Origin: Desulfohalobiaceae bacterium
GTDB taxonomy: Bacteria; Desulfobacterota; Desulfovibrionia; Desulfovibrionales; Desulfothermaceae
Assembly: GCA_027013815.1 (NCBI GenBank)
Contig: JALWFY010000073.1
Coordinates: 62,001-126,000 of the forward strand
Reading direction: 5' to 3'
Length of the DNA: 64,000 nt
Below are positions 8,690 through 16,875 of the stretch, in pieces (within the stretch, counting starts at the first letter, position 1; every line of letters starts with the position of its first letter). The notes below the pieces were generated by a model. It saw only the letters and a list, made by a program, of their open reading frames with translations. It ran no database searches and was not told where the DNA came from. The translations under genes and the position numbers were made by a program.

Positions 8690-9199
8690 ATGGGACTAAT
8701 AGGCAAACTTTTCAGGATTTCTCATTTTTTGTGGCAAAAAAAGATTGTTTTGATCCCAGATTTACTGTGTTTTTTGATAAGAATAATATATGGTGCAGAT
8801 ATTCACTATCAGGCTCAAATTGGCAAAGGAGTTGTCTTTTCTCACAATGGTCTGGGAACAATTATACATCCCAGGGCAATTATAGGGGATAATGTGGTAG
8901 TTGGAGCACATGTGGTGATAGGATGTAATTTAGATGCCTTTGACGTGCCCAAGATAGGAAATAATGTCTTTATTGGACCTGGTGCCAAGATCTTAGGAGA
9001 TATAGAGATTGGAAGCCATATATTAATCGGTGCAAATTCAGTAGTGCTCTCCTCTATTCCTGATGGATGTGTAGTTGTTGGAGCCCCTGCGAAAATTGTA
9101 AGAAACCTTTCAAGAGATGAAATACTAGCATACTGGCCACATACTAATATAATAGTAGATTTATTACAAAATTTTTTTTTCTGGATGCTCGTGTTCTAA
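8690..9199 (+). CDS. Serine O-acetyltransferase-like hexapeptide transferase
   Basis: 169 residues. Residues about 37-150 form a left-handed beta-helix: ADIHYQAQIGKGVVFSH, LGTIIHPRAIIGDNVVVGAH, then NNVFIGPGAKILGDIEIG and the cap VVVGAPAKIVRNL. HPRAIIGDNVVVG and GAPAK are typical of CysE-type and related acetyl-CoA transferases. The protein lacks the long N-terminal helical domain of E. coli CysE, as in short SATs or sugar-acetyltransferases, so the acceptor could be serine or a sugar. No cysteine biosynthesis gene is adjacent. The 3' end overlaps the convergent nikO gene by 36 bp; the hydrophobic C-terminal tail lies in that overlap. Confidence 0.75.
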   Translation: MGLIGKLFRISHFLWQKKIVLIPDLLCFLIRIIYGADIHYQAQIGKGVVFSHNGLGTIIHPRAIIGDNVVVGAHVVIGCNLDAFDVPKIGNNVFIGPGAKILGDIEIGSHILIGANSVVLSSIPDGCVVVGAPAKIVRNLSRDEILAYWPHTNIIVDLLQNFFFWMLVF

Positions 9200-9904
9200 A
9201 TATCCATATGGGTGGGCATGGTAATGTTTATGTAATATATCCATATCTGCCTCTATTAGTTCTCCACCCTCCATAACAAAAAGTTTCTTTGTGGTCCTGG
9301 CCAGGAAATCCCAATCATGGGATACTATTACAAATCCAATATCCTGTGCATTTAAAAGATGAATTATAGTTTCTCTTGTGCTAGGTGCAAGTCCAGTCGT
9401 TGGCTCGTCTAAAAGCATTATTTCTGGTTTCATGGCAAGTATGGTAGCCAAGGAAAGTAATTTTTTTTCACCCCCAGATAACTTATTTGTAATTCTATCC
9501 TCAAATCCTGAAAGCCCAACCTGTTCTAATGCCCAAATGGCTCTATCCCTGGCTTTTTCTTTGGATAGACCCAGATTAAGAGGACCAAAAGCAACATCCT
9601 CTAAGACAGTTGGAGAAAATAATTGATCCTCTGGATTTTGAAACACCAAACCAATACTCCTTCTCAAAGAAATGAGATCTTTGTCTGTTTTTACAATCTG
9701 CCCTTTAAATAAAATTTCCCCCTCTTGGGGATTCAGCAACCCCACACACACATGAAGAAAAGAGGTCTTCCCCTCTCCATTTGCACCTATTATTCCAATA
9801 CGATCTTTTGGTTCAATTTTAAAAGATAACCCTTTTAAGATATACTCCTTTGAAGTAGTATATTTAAAAGAAATTGATTTAAGTTCTAAGATTGGAGTTC
9901 CCAT
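9164..9904 (-). CDS. nikO: Nickel/cobalt ECF transporter ATPase
   Basis: 246 residues, standard length for the A component of an energy-coupling-factor transporter. Walker A GANGEGKTS, Q-loop VFQNPEDQLFSPTV, signature LSGGEKKLL, Walker B IMLLDEPTTGL and switch VIVSHDWDF are all present. The C-terminal tail is rich in His and Glu (HKHYHAHPYGYLEHEHPE), which may bind metal. It is the last gene of a minus-strand operon after nikQ and overlaps the 3' end of a convergent acetyltransferase. CbiO (cobalt) is the main alternative, but the DUF4198 and NikL-type partners upstream favour nickel. Specificity is an inference from context. Confidence 0.85.
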   Translation of the reverse strand: MGTPILELKSISFKYTTSKEYILKGLSFKIEPKDRIGIIGANGEGKTSFLHVCVGLLNPQEGEILFKGQIVKTDKDLISLRRSIGLVFQNPEDQLFSPTVLEDVAFGPLNLGLSKEKARDRAIWALEQVGLSGFEDRITNKLSGGEKKLLSLATILAMKPEIMLLDEPTTGLAPSTRETIIHLLNAQDIGFVIVSHDWDFLARTTKKLFVMEGGELIEADMDILHKHYHAHPYGYLEHEHPEKKIL

Positions 9905-9925
9905 AAGCTATTTTCCCAAATTTTA

Positions 9926-10702
9926 TTATTGTATTAATTTCATTACAAAAAATAGAATGTACTGATTAAACATGGAGATGGCAATTATAAAGAAAGTTAT
10001 AAAACTGATATATACATCGTACTTAGATAGTCTTGTGTGTTGCAATGAATAGAACCTTCCATTGAACCCCCTGAGCAACATTGCATTATAGACCCTCTTT
10101 CCCCGCTCATAACTCCTTATAAGAATCATTGCAAACATATAAGATATGGTTTTATAGGTATGGAAATTGGTCTTTAAAATAAAATTTCTTATCTTAGCTG
10201 CATTCATAAGCCTATTAAACTCTTCAAAAATAACACCAATGTATCTGTATGTTAAAAGAAAGAGTAATACAAACTTTGGAGGAAATTTTAATTTATCCAA
10301 GGCATATCCAAGGAGTGGAATAGATGTTGTGTTTATAAAGGAAACAATAATCAATATAGCTCCATTGGCCTTTAAGGTAATAAGAAACGCCTGTTCTATG
10401 CCCTGTAAGGTAGCTACAAATTTATATATATGAAATACTGGAGTACCTGGAGTAGAAAAGGGTAAAAAAAACCAAAGAAACAATACAAATGAATTTACAA
10501 CGATAAGCCTTTTTAAGACTTTTAAAAAAGAGATCCTTGCTATTGGAATCAAGAAACAAGAAAATATAAACAATATGAGAACCCTATCTAAATCATAACT
10601 CAAGACCAGAGTTAATATATATAGACATGCAACTATTATTTTAACCCTTGCATCTGCCTTATGGAATATGGACTTTCCAGAAGAAAAACTCTCCTCTAAC
10701 AT
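9926..10702 (-). CDS. nikQ: Nickel/cobalt ECF transporter transmembrane T component
   Basis: 258 residues with five to six hydrophobic helices. The CbiQ/EcfT family is indicated by an N-terminal amphipathic start followed by DARVKIIVACLYIL. Two conserved coupling motifs, RSYERGKRVYNAMLLRG and the following FNGRF, contact the ATPase. It is 21 bp upstream of nikO and 105 bp downstream of nikL, from which it is separated by a terminator-like hairpin. The T component links ATP hydrolysis by NikO to the substrate-binding NikM. Alternative name: cbiQ. Confidence 0.85.
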   Translation of the reverse strand: MLEESFSSGKSIFHKADARVKIIVACLYILTLVLSYDLDRVLILFIFSCFLIPIARISFLKVLKRLIVVNSFVLFLWFFLPFSTPGTPVFHIYKFVATLQGIEQAFLITLKANGAILIIVSFINTTSIPLLGYALDKLKFPPKFVLLFLLTYRYIGVIFEEFNRLMNAAKIRNFILKTNFHTYKTISYMFAMILIRSYERGKRVYNAMLLRGFNGRFYSLQHTRLSKYDVYISFITFFIIAISMFNQYILFFVMKLIQ

Positions 10703-10743
10703 CCTTATTATTTATCCTATGTAAAAAAAATAGTAAAAGATCT

Positions 10744-10796
10744 ATTAAAAAGGCCATGGATCTTAATTATATTTCAAACTAAGACCCTTGGCCTTT
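10744..10796 (-). terminator. Intra-operon intrinsic terminator/attenuator between nikL and nikQ
   Basis: On the minus strand AAAGGCCA pairs with TGGCCTTT (8 bp). After one mismatch the stem continues with GG/CC, a G-U pair and TCTTA/TAAGA, around a loop of about 14 nt. A run of U follows. Positioned 12 nt after the nikL stop and 42 nt before the nikQ start, it should reduce read-through into nikQ-nikO unless countered. Confidence 0.6.
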
Positions 10797-10807
10797 ATTT
10801 TTTGTTC

Positions 10808-11404
10808 TTATGCCCTTGATTTAAAGTACATAATTATACCCATAATTCCCATTATATATCCAATGCCTCCTAGAATATCCCTAAAACTCAATTTAGGCTC
10901 TTTTAATTCTGCCAGATCTTCCCTTATTGGTACCAATTTCTTGTCTACTACAACGCTGACAATTTCTTTCAACTTATTGTAGTCAATGGCAACTGGTTTT
11001 GAATTAGCGCTAGGAGATTTCTCTTCTAGAAAATTCTCATTGTCAACAGAATTATCTTCCTGGCTAGAGACCGTAGAAGAGAGTTCATCCTTTCTAACTA
11101 TCCAATAGTTCTTATGTCCCATTTCTGCAATACACACTATTTTTAGATCCTTGGGATGTTTTAATATCCTGTCTGGGATTCTATAGGAAAAATTGCCTTT
11201 TCTATCTCCGGTCCCTGTAAATATCAGTTTATTACCCTCAAAAACCTTAAATGTGCCTTTGACCACTGCATCCCCAGTTGAAAACTTAGCCATACATTTA
11301 ATTGTACCAGCATCCACCCAACAAAACACATCTACTCGATGGGCATAGGATATATTTGCCAAAAATACAATGCCTATAGCTAGAATTACTATTTTTTCTC
11401 TCAT
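10808..11404 (-). CDS. nikL: Nickel transporter accessory protein NikL-like
   Basis: 198 residues. It has a signal peptide (about 1-20, ending SYA), a His directly after it (HRVDVFCWVDAG), a small beta-sandwich domain (FKVFEGNKLIFTGTGDRKGNFSY), a low-complexity linker and one C-terminal transmembrane helix (YIMGIMGIIMYF). This layout matches NikL/CbiL-like auxiliary components that accompany NikM in nickel ECF transporters, typically presenting a His/beta-sandwich domain at the outer face. It lies 16 bp after nikM. The exact metal is inferred from the company of a DUF4198 protein. Confidence 0.7.
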   Translation of the reverse strand: MREKIVILAIGIVFLANISYAHRVDVFCWVDAGTIKCMAKFSTGDAVVKGTFKVFEGNKLIFTGTGDRKGNFSYRIPDRILKHPKDLKIVCIAEMGHKNYWIVRKDELSSTVSSQEDNSVDNENFLEEKSPSANSKPVAIDYNKLKEIVSVVVDKKLVPIREDLAELKEPKLSFRDILGGIGYIMGIMGIIMYFKSRA

Positions 11405-11420
11405 AATTATTAACCCGATT

Positions 11421-12029
11421 TTAATGTTCTGTACCTAATAACATTTCAGGTTTTACCCTGAAAATAAAATCCACCACCAAAGCAGTAATTATACCCTCAA
11501 TTATCATTATTGGCACATGTGCAATTAAAACAGTCTTGGCTGCATGATTAAAATTTGAGCCTGTAAAAAAAAGGCACAGTGCCACCATAGTACCTGAAAG
11601 TATAATAGAAATAGACCCACTCAGAAAACCTCCAATAATTCTATTCCTCCTTTTTTCTGATATACATAATTTTTTAAACAAGAGGTAAACAATAACAGCG
11701 GGCAGGGCCATATTAGCGGTATTTGCCCCAAGGACTATGATTCCTCCAAATTGAAAAAAAAGTGCTTGCAACAATAGGGCAATGAGTATCGATGGAAAGG
11801 CCCCAAATCCCAATAAAATCCCTACTAATCCATTGAGCACCAGGTGAACACTTGAAGGTCCAAGTGGCACATGGATAAGTGATGCCACAAAAAAGGTTGA
11901 AGTCAAAACTGCCATCAGTGGCACCTGTTGGGCCTTGGTGTTTTTTAACCCTATCCAGGTACCAACTAAAGTAATGGCAGCTCCTGTAATTAAAACAGGG
12001 GGGGATAGTACTCCTTCAGATATATGCAT
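11421..12029 (-). CDS. nikM: Nickel/cobalt ECF transporter substrate-binding membrane protein
   Basis: 202 residues, with the hallmark N-terminus MHISEGVLSP (MHIPDG in the family), whose Met1 and His2 coordinate the metal. Five or more membrane helices follow, with the conserved PLGPSSVHLVLNGLVGILLG and GANTANMALPA segments where the metal-site His residues sit. CbiM/NikM is the S component of group I ECF transporters. Its gene is between the DUF4198 protein and NikL, all in the same direction with gaps of 14-16 bp. Ni versus Co cannot be told from this protein alone; the partners favour Ni. Confidence 0.88.
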   Translation of the reverse strand: MHISEGVLSPPVLITGAAITLVGTWIGLKNTKAQQVPLMAVLTSTFFVASLIHVPLGPSSVHLVLNGLVGILLGFGAFPSILIALLLQALFFQFGGIIVLGANTANMALPAVIVYLLFKKLCISEKRRNRIIGGFLSGSISIILSGTMVALCLFFTGSNFNHAAKTVLIAHVPIMIIEGIITALVVDFIFRVKPEMLLGTEH

Positions 12030-12043
12030 TTTATTCTTCCTTT

Positions 12044-12829
12044 TTATTTTTTATTCCAAGGCAAAAACTTTACCCATATTACCCCACCTACTTCCACAGG
12101 TTTTTCTTGACCTTTATGTTTTATCTTATAGTCAGCAGTAGTAAGTGCAGAAAATCCCCACCATCCTGGCCTTGGGGGCGCATAGGTAAATATACCATTG
12201 TCATCTGTATGGATTACTTGAGTAACCATATACTCAGTATAGGCTTTAACCTTAGAGCCCTTATTAAAGTATTCCACTTCAACATTTGTCCCTACAACTG
12301 GTTTTCCATTCTTTAAGACCTTCCCCTGAAATACATTACCAGCATATAGTCCAAATGGCCTGGTAATTGGCACAACCTCTACTTCCAAACCAAGGGGTTT
12401 TCCCCATCCATCTTCTTCGCCAAAAGCACCTATATAAGTCTTTGTTATGTGCTTTATAAATTTATCTTCAGCAGGTTCCCAATATGGCTTTGGCACCATA
12501 TAAAGACAATATACCCCTGGGAAATTTGGACGAAAAATCGTCTTCCATGCCCTGTGATTTAATATCTTAATAGGTCTGATTTTAGGCAATAAATTTATAA
12601 CCCTACCATGCGTCATATTTACTGCCTTAACCACATCTGGCTTTGCCAAATTCATTCCTGTCTGCTCAAATGGATGAAGAAATGCAAATACAACAGTAGT
12701 CTTTCTATGGCGCTGATCTAACATAGTACGTTTGGTCAATATAGTCCCAAAATGGGCAAAACAGACTGATGGAACAAAAAGAATCAACAAAAACATAACA
12801 GTTTTTCGAAAATAATTTTTTAATGCCAT
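12044..12829 (-). CDS. nikK: DUF4198 nickel transport accessory protein
   Basis: 261 residues with a signal peptide (about 1-25, ending CFA) and His immediately after (AHFGTIL). The body is the DUF4198 beta-sandwich type: FLHPFEQTGMNL, PGVYCLYMVPKPYWEPAEDKFIKH, FGEEDGWGKPLGLEVEVVP and the TDDNGIFTYAPPRPGWWGF closing motif. Family members (NikK) are periplasmic proteins encoded with NikMLQO nickel transporters. It is the first gene of the operon, with a strong Shine-Dalgarno (AAGGAGG) in front. The 264-bp divergent gap upstream should carry the promoter. Confidence 0.8.
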   Translation of the reverse strand: MALKNYFRKTVMFLLILFVPSVCFAHFGTILTKRTMLDQRHRKTTVVFAFLHPFEQTGMNLAKPDVVKAVNMTHGRVINLLPKIRPIKILNHRAWKTIFRPNFPGVYCLYMVPKPYWEPAEDKFIKHITKTYIGAFGEEDGWGKPLGLEVEVVPITRPFGLYAGNVFQGKVLKNGKPVVGTNVEVEYFNKGSKVKAYTEYMVTQVIHTDDNGIFTYAPPRPGWWGFSALTTADYKIKHKGQEKPVEVGGVIWVKFLPWNKK

Positions 12830-13093
12830 CCTTTACCTCCTTAAAGATAATTAATAAAATTTTAACAAAAATCGTGTTACGAAACAACCCAATAATGAAA
12901 ATCTTTAGGCTTGTCAATTATAATTTTCAAACAAAATATCTATTTTATCTAGTATAAGAACTTTAAAATATTATTTAACTATATTCAATATCTATTTCTT
13001 GATTTTTTCATAAAGCTCTAATAAGCTATTTTGGTAGGAACGAACATTTTTTAATTGAATTTCTATTAGCAAAAAAATAAGGAAAAATAAGCC

Positions 13094-13645
13094 ATGGACA
13101 AAATCGTAGTAGGGGTGTTTGGAAGGGACAGACCAGGGCTTGTATGTATGATAGCGCAGCTCTTGGCAAAAAATAAATGCAATATAGAAGATATTTCTCA
13201 AACAGTGCTTCAAGGTGAATTCTGTGGAATGTTTGTTGTATCTTTAAGCAAATCCATTACAATGGAAAAACTACAAGATATATTAGAGTCCAACTTGTCT
13301 AAGGAAAGGCTTAAGGTGTTTACAAAAAGATTAGAAGCTGAGGACAAAACATCAGATAAAAAAACAGAGCCATTTGTTATTGTGAGTATTGGAAAGGACA
13401 GGATTGGACTCATTGCAGCTATTAGTTGCGTTATGTATCAATTTGGCGTGAATATTTCAAATCTCAAGTTCATAAACAGGACCCCAGCATTTCCAGACAA
13501 GACCCTCACCATCTATGAAGTAGACGTGCCCAAAGAAACCAAGTTATCTGAATTTGCCAAAGAATTAAGGAAAAAAGCCGATTCTTTAGGTCTGGATATA
13601 AGTATTCAACACAAAAAAATCTTTGAAGACATTTGTAGGATTTAG
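13094..13645 (+). CDS. Tandem ACT-domain protein (GcvR-like)
   Basis: 183 residues in two ACT repeats: the first (1-80) has [20 protein letters not shown], the second (about 92-175) has [22 protein letters not shown] domains bind small ligands, usually amino acids. The two-ACT layout without a catalytic domain matches glycine-cleavage-repressor-like regulators. It precedes the PFL/DUF711 gene by 14 bp. A similar pairing of ACT-only and DUF711 proteins is seen in many bacteria, suggesting joint function. The promoter must lie in the shared gap with the divergent nickel operon. Confidence 0.8.
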   Translation: MDKIVVGVFGRDRPGLVCMIAQLLAKNKCNIEDISQTVLQGEFCGMFVVSLSKSITMEKLQDILESNLSKERLKVFTKRLEAEDKTSDKKTEPFVIVSIGKDRIGLIAAISCVMYQFGVNISNLKFINRTPAFPDKTLTIYEVDVPKETKLSEFAKELRKKADSLGLDISIQHKKIFEDICRI

Positions 13646-13659
13646 AAAGGGGATTTCTT

Positions 13660-15033
13660 ATGCTCAGCGAAATGGAAGTATTGCAAATACTGGAAATGGT
13701 AAAGAATGAACACTTAGATGTTAGGACAGTGACATTGGGGGTAAGCCTGTTTGATTGTGTCAGTCATGATATAGATATATTTAAAGAAAAAATTTATACG
13801 AAAATCACTAGACTTGCTGAAAATTTTGTATCTCAATGCAACGTGGTAGGACAAAAATACGGTATTGAAGTGGTAAATAAACGTATATCTGTAAGTCCAA
13901 TAGCAGTATGTGGTGGTGGATTCACTAGCAAAGAATTCATTGAGATTGCAAAGACCCTAGACAATATTGCAGAAGAGGTAGGAGTAGATTTTATTGGAGG
14001 ATTTAGTGCCCTTGTGGAAAAGGGGATGACAAATGGAGACATAGAGCTCATAAAGGCAATACCTCAATCTTTGGCCCAAACCAATAGGGTATGTTCCTCA
14101 GTCAATGTTGCTTCATCAAAGACAGGGATAAATATGGATGCAGTATATATGATGGGCAAGGCAATAAAAAAAGCAGCTGAATTATCTGCTAGTAGAGATG
14201 GAATCAGTTGTGCCAAACTATGTGTATTCTCCAACATACCTCAAGATATCCCTTTTATGGCTGGGGCGTACCTTGGAACAGGAGAGCCAGATGCAGTAAT
14301 TAATGTAGGGGTTAGTGGACCAGGAGTAGTGAAAAAGGCCATAGACCGTGCCTTGGCCAACAACCCAAAATTGACTTTAGGAGGGCTTTCTGAAATAATT
14401 AAACGTACTGCATATAAAGTAACTAGAGTAGGAGAAATAATTGCACGGGAGGTAGCAAAAAATATTGGTGTCTCCTTTGGGATTGTTGACCTATCCCTTG
14501 CACCAACCCCAAATGTTGGTGATAGTGTTGGAGAAATTTTTGAAAGCCTTGGGTTGACTAGCATTGGAGTACCAGGATCAACTGCAGCCCTTGCCCTATT
14601 AAACGATGCAGTAAAAAAAGGAGGGGCATTTGCAAGCTCCCATGTAGGTGGGCTCTCAGGGGCATTTATCCCTGTAAGTGAGGACCTAAATATCGCCAGG
14701 GCAGTAGAGGAAAAATATCTGTCATTGGAAAAATTAGAGGCAATGACCTGTGTATGTTCTGTTGGCCTGGACATGATAGCACTCCCAGGAGACATACCAG
14801 CAGAAACCATTTCAGCCATTATAGCAGATGAAATGGCCATAGGGGTTATAAATAAAAAGACTACTGCCGTGAGAATTATCCCTGTCCCAGGGAAAAAGGC
14901 AGGGGAGAGGGCATATTTTGGCGGTCTCTTAGGGGAAGCCACTATTTGTGAGGTCCAACACATGGGATGTTCTAATGATTTTATCAAAAAAGGGGGCAGG
15001 ATCCCAGCTCCATTGCAAAGTCTCACAAATTAA
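13660..15033 (+). CDS. PFL family protein (UPF0210/DUF711)
   Basis: 457 residues, the usual length of the family. Visible motifs are [10 protein letters not shown], INPxx-like [22 protein letters not shown]-type [33 protein letters not shown]-like segments and a C-terminal [18 protein letters not shown]. The family is structurally related to pyruvate formate-lyase, but no radical Gly motif or catalytic role is established. It lies in a three-gene run after the ACT protein. Function unknown; a regulator-sensor role with the ACT protein is only a guess. Confidence 0.85.
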   Translation: MLSEMEVLQILEMVKNEHLDVRTVTLGVSLFDCVSHDIDIFKEKIYTKITRLAENFVSQCNVVGQKYGIEVVNKRISVSPIAVCGGGFTSKEFIEIAKTLDNIAEEVGVDFIGGFSALVEKGMTNGDIELIKAIPQSLAQTNRVCSSVNVASSKTGINMDAVYMMGKAIKKAAELSASRDGISCAKLCVFSNIPQDIPFMAGAYLGTGEPDAVINVGVSGPGVVKKAIDRALANNPKLTLGGLSEIIKRTAYKVTRVGEIIAREVAKNIGVSFGIVDLSLAPTPNVGDSVGEIFESLGLTSIGVPGSTAALALLNDAVKKGGAFASSHVGGLSGAFIPVSEDLNIARAVEEKYLSLEKLEAMTCVCSVGLDMIALPGDIPAETISAIIADEMAIGVINKKTTAVRIIPVPGKKAGERAYFGGLLGEATICEVQHMGCSNDFIKKGGRIPAPLQSLTN

Positions 15034-15058
15034 TTATTGAATAAAAAAGGAGGATCTT

Positions 15059-15502
15059 ATGGGTAAAGACAATGTTATCTTATTACAACCTGAAACAAAA
15101 TCAAAAGGAAAAGACAAGGGTCCAGAGGAACTATTAAAAGAAGTAAAAAAAGATATGGGAAAGGTAGCCTTAATAGTGTCTATAATGGCAGTAATGTTAA
15201 TGGTGGTATTTTATTTTTCCATGAAACTCACCGTAGGCTCAATGGAAAAAAAATTAACTGAGCTCTACCCAATAAAAAATCAAGTAGTGATCTTAGACAA
15301 GAGCGTTGGTGACCTTAAAACCAGGATGGCAAAAATAGAGCAACTCCCAAAAGAAACCAGACGAATGATCTACGAAAATATCTTGAATGAACTCACCCAA
15401 AAGGCTGAGTATCTCTCTAATCATTTAAAAGGACAAGACAAGGAAAAACTTGTTAGGATCCAAAATATGTTAAAAGAAATAGAAGACAATATGGTTAAGT
15501 AA
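15059..15502 (+). CDS. Hypothetical single-pass membrane protein with coiled coil
   Basis: 147 residues: charged N-terminus (Lys-rich, about 1-35), one transmembrane helix (about 36-60, VALIVSIMAVMLMVVFYFSM), then a long heptad-like helical region (65-147). No domain is recognised. It has a strong Shine-Dalgarno (AAAGGAGG) 25 bp after the DUF711 gene, and the terminator follows its stop, so it closes the transcript. Likely an inner-membrane protein with a periplasmic coiled coil. Confidence 0.7.
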   Translation: MGKDNVILLQPETKSKGKDKGPEELLKEVKKDMGKVALIVSIMAVMLMVVFYFSMKLTVGSMEKKLTELYPIKNQVVILDKSVGDLKTRMAKIEQLPKETRRMIYENILNELTQKAEYLSNHLKGQDKEKLVRIQNMLKEIEDNMVK

Positions 15503-15532
15503 AAAGGGGGGACAGTGAAGTCCCCTTTTTTA
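15501..15532 (+). terminator. Rho-independent terminator
   Basis: GGGGAC (15508-15513) and GTCCCC (15520-15525) form the stem with a 6-nt loop, extended by flanking A and T runs, followed by six T. It sits directly after the stop of the preceding gene. The A/T symmetry means it may also serve the convergent pgpA gene. Confidence 0.85.
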
Positions 15533-15554
15533 TAAAAATACTCTTAAGCCATTC

Positions 15555-16007
15555 TTAAAACAAATAAAAAACACCAAATAAAATAAGGCCACCTATTATC
15601 CCAGCAGCTACGTCATCGCACATTATACCAAGGCCAGAGTTAAACATCTCTTCAATATTTTTTATGGGATAAGGCTTTAATATATCTAGTACACGAAAAG
15701 TTATAAATCCAAACAGGATCTGAAAAAAGTTTGGGCTAAGAATAAAACAAAGGGTTATCAATTGGCCAACTACCTCATCAATAACTACAGAACTAGGGTC
15801 CTTTTCTCCCAGCATCTCTTCTGCCTGAGAAGAGGCAATGATCCCAATTATAAATAAGATTAATATAATAGAAAACCTATATAAAAATGAAAGTTTTAAT
15901 ATTGGATATGCGAGCAAACAAGTTGTTATAGACCCCAAGGTGCCAGGGGCAAACCCAATCCTTCCTATGCCAAAGAGTTGTGCAATATTTAATAATAATT
16001 TTTTCAT
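15555..16007 (-). CDS. pgpA: Phosphatidylglycerophosphatase A
   Basis: 150 residues from the ATG at 16007, which has AAGGA 10 nt upstream; an upstream TTG at 16049 would add 14 residues. PgpA signatures: FGIGRIGFAPGTLGS near the N-terminus, VVIDEVVGQLI in the middle and ILKPYPIKNIEE, with four hydrophobic helices. The enzyme removes phosphate from phosphatidylglycerol-phosphate at the inner membrane. It follows maf closely, which suggests translation in one operon. The conserved acidic residues (IDE, DD near the C-terminus) are in place. Confidence 0.88.
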   Translation of the reverse strand: MKKLLLNIAQLFGIGRIGFAPGTLGSITTCLLAYPILKLSFLYRFSIILILFIIGIIASSQAEEMLGEKDPSSVVIDEVVGQLITLCFILSPNFFQILFGFITFRVLDILKPYPIKNIEEMFNSGLGIMCDDVAAGIIGGLILFGVFYLF

Positions 16008-16051
16008 ATCTAAATAGTCCTTCAACACTTTTTCATCTTCTAAAAACAATT

Positions 16052-16660
16052 TTATACAGTTATGGCCTTTAACCTTAAAAGTGAGGTTACAACCTCATTC
16101 AAAGGAAGTCCTATTACATTTGTATATGATCCTTTTATCTCCTTTACAAAAAAAGAACCAACCCCTTGGACGGCATAACTTCCAGCCTTATCCATAGGCT
16201 CTTTGGTCTCGATATATTTTCTTATTATATCATCGTCCATTTTATCCAAAAAGACCATTGAGTTGACAAAAAATTGTTCAATTTGTTTTGATTCATTAGA
16301 ATTATCTATTATATAACAACCTGTAATTACTTCATGCCAATTTCCACTAAGTCTTTTAAGGGTAAAATATGCATCTTCTTTATCTCTGGGTTTTCCCAAA
16401 ATTTTTCCTTTAAAAACCACTATAGTATCAGCTCCAATAATTACACCTCTATATCTTGTCCTCAATATGTACTCCGCTTTATTCCTTGCATTTAAAATAG
16501 CTAGGTCATGGGGCATATGTCCCTTTTCAATTTCTCTCACATGGCTTTCCTTCACCTCAAAATGTATTCCTAAAAGGGACAAAAGATATTGTCTCCTAGG
16601 CGAAGCAGATGCAAGTATTATCTCCTTTAAATTATTAAAAGGCCCTCTTATAATCTCCAT
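16052..16660 (-). CDS. maf: Maf-family nucleotide pyrophosphatase
   Basis: 202 residues. The N-terminal LASASPRRQYLLSLLGI loop, the central VIGADTIVVFKGKILGKP and the AGSYAVQGVGSFFVKEIKGSYTNVIGLP region are all characteristic of Maf. These proteins hydrolyse dTTP/UTP or modified nucleoside triphosphates and are linked to septum control. The catalytic Asp of GAD and the conserved Ser-Arg pair at the N-terminus are intact. It is upstream of pgpA on the minus strand. Confidence 0.92.
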   Translation of the reverse strand: MEIIRGPFNNLKEIILASASPRRQYLLSLLGIHFEVKESHVREIEKGHMPHDLAILNARNKAEYILRTRYRGVIIGADTIVVFKGKILGKPRDKEDAYFTLKRLSGNWHEVITGCYIIDNSNESKQIEQFFVNSMVFLDKMDDDIIRKYIETKEPMDKAGSYAVQGVGSFFVKEIKGSYTNVIGLPLNEVVTSLLRLKAITV

Positions 16661-16851
16661 AAGTTTAATGTTTAAAGACTAATTAAATCAATTTCAAGAA
16701 AAAAGATGCAGAGGGAACTTTACACTATATTTTTTTTATAATAAATAATTAATCAACTGTAAGACATTACTTTCCTATTCCTCCTTATATTTAAGGTATG
16801 CAAAAAGTCACGAGCCCTTTATATTGACTGAAACACGATGGTGTAGTAGCA

Positions 16852-16867
16852 TTCTCCTTTAGGAGAA
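16852..16867 (+). promoter_or_regulatory. Hairpin covering the ribosome binding site
   Basis: TTCTCC and GGAGAA pair around a TTTA loop, 9-24 nt before the ATG at 16876. The 3' arm contains AGGAGA, the only Shine-Dalgarno candidate of the following gene. The hairpin could restrict translation or simply be an accidental palindrome. Confidence 0.4.
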
Positions 16868-16875
16868 AAACGGTA

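Noticed and set aside
12874-12880. GTGTTAC, resembling half of the NikR operator reported for delta-proteobacteria, 45 bp upstream of nikK
   Set aside because: The partner GTAACAC at 13-14 bp spacing is absent on either strand, so only a single half-site exists, which chance can explain.
14241-15026. Long minus-strand frame (261 codons) opposite the PFL-family gene
   Set aside because: It is the antisense of a well-conserved coding region, with no ribosome site and Pro/Ser/Thr-rich shadow composition.
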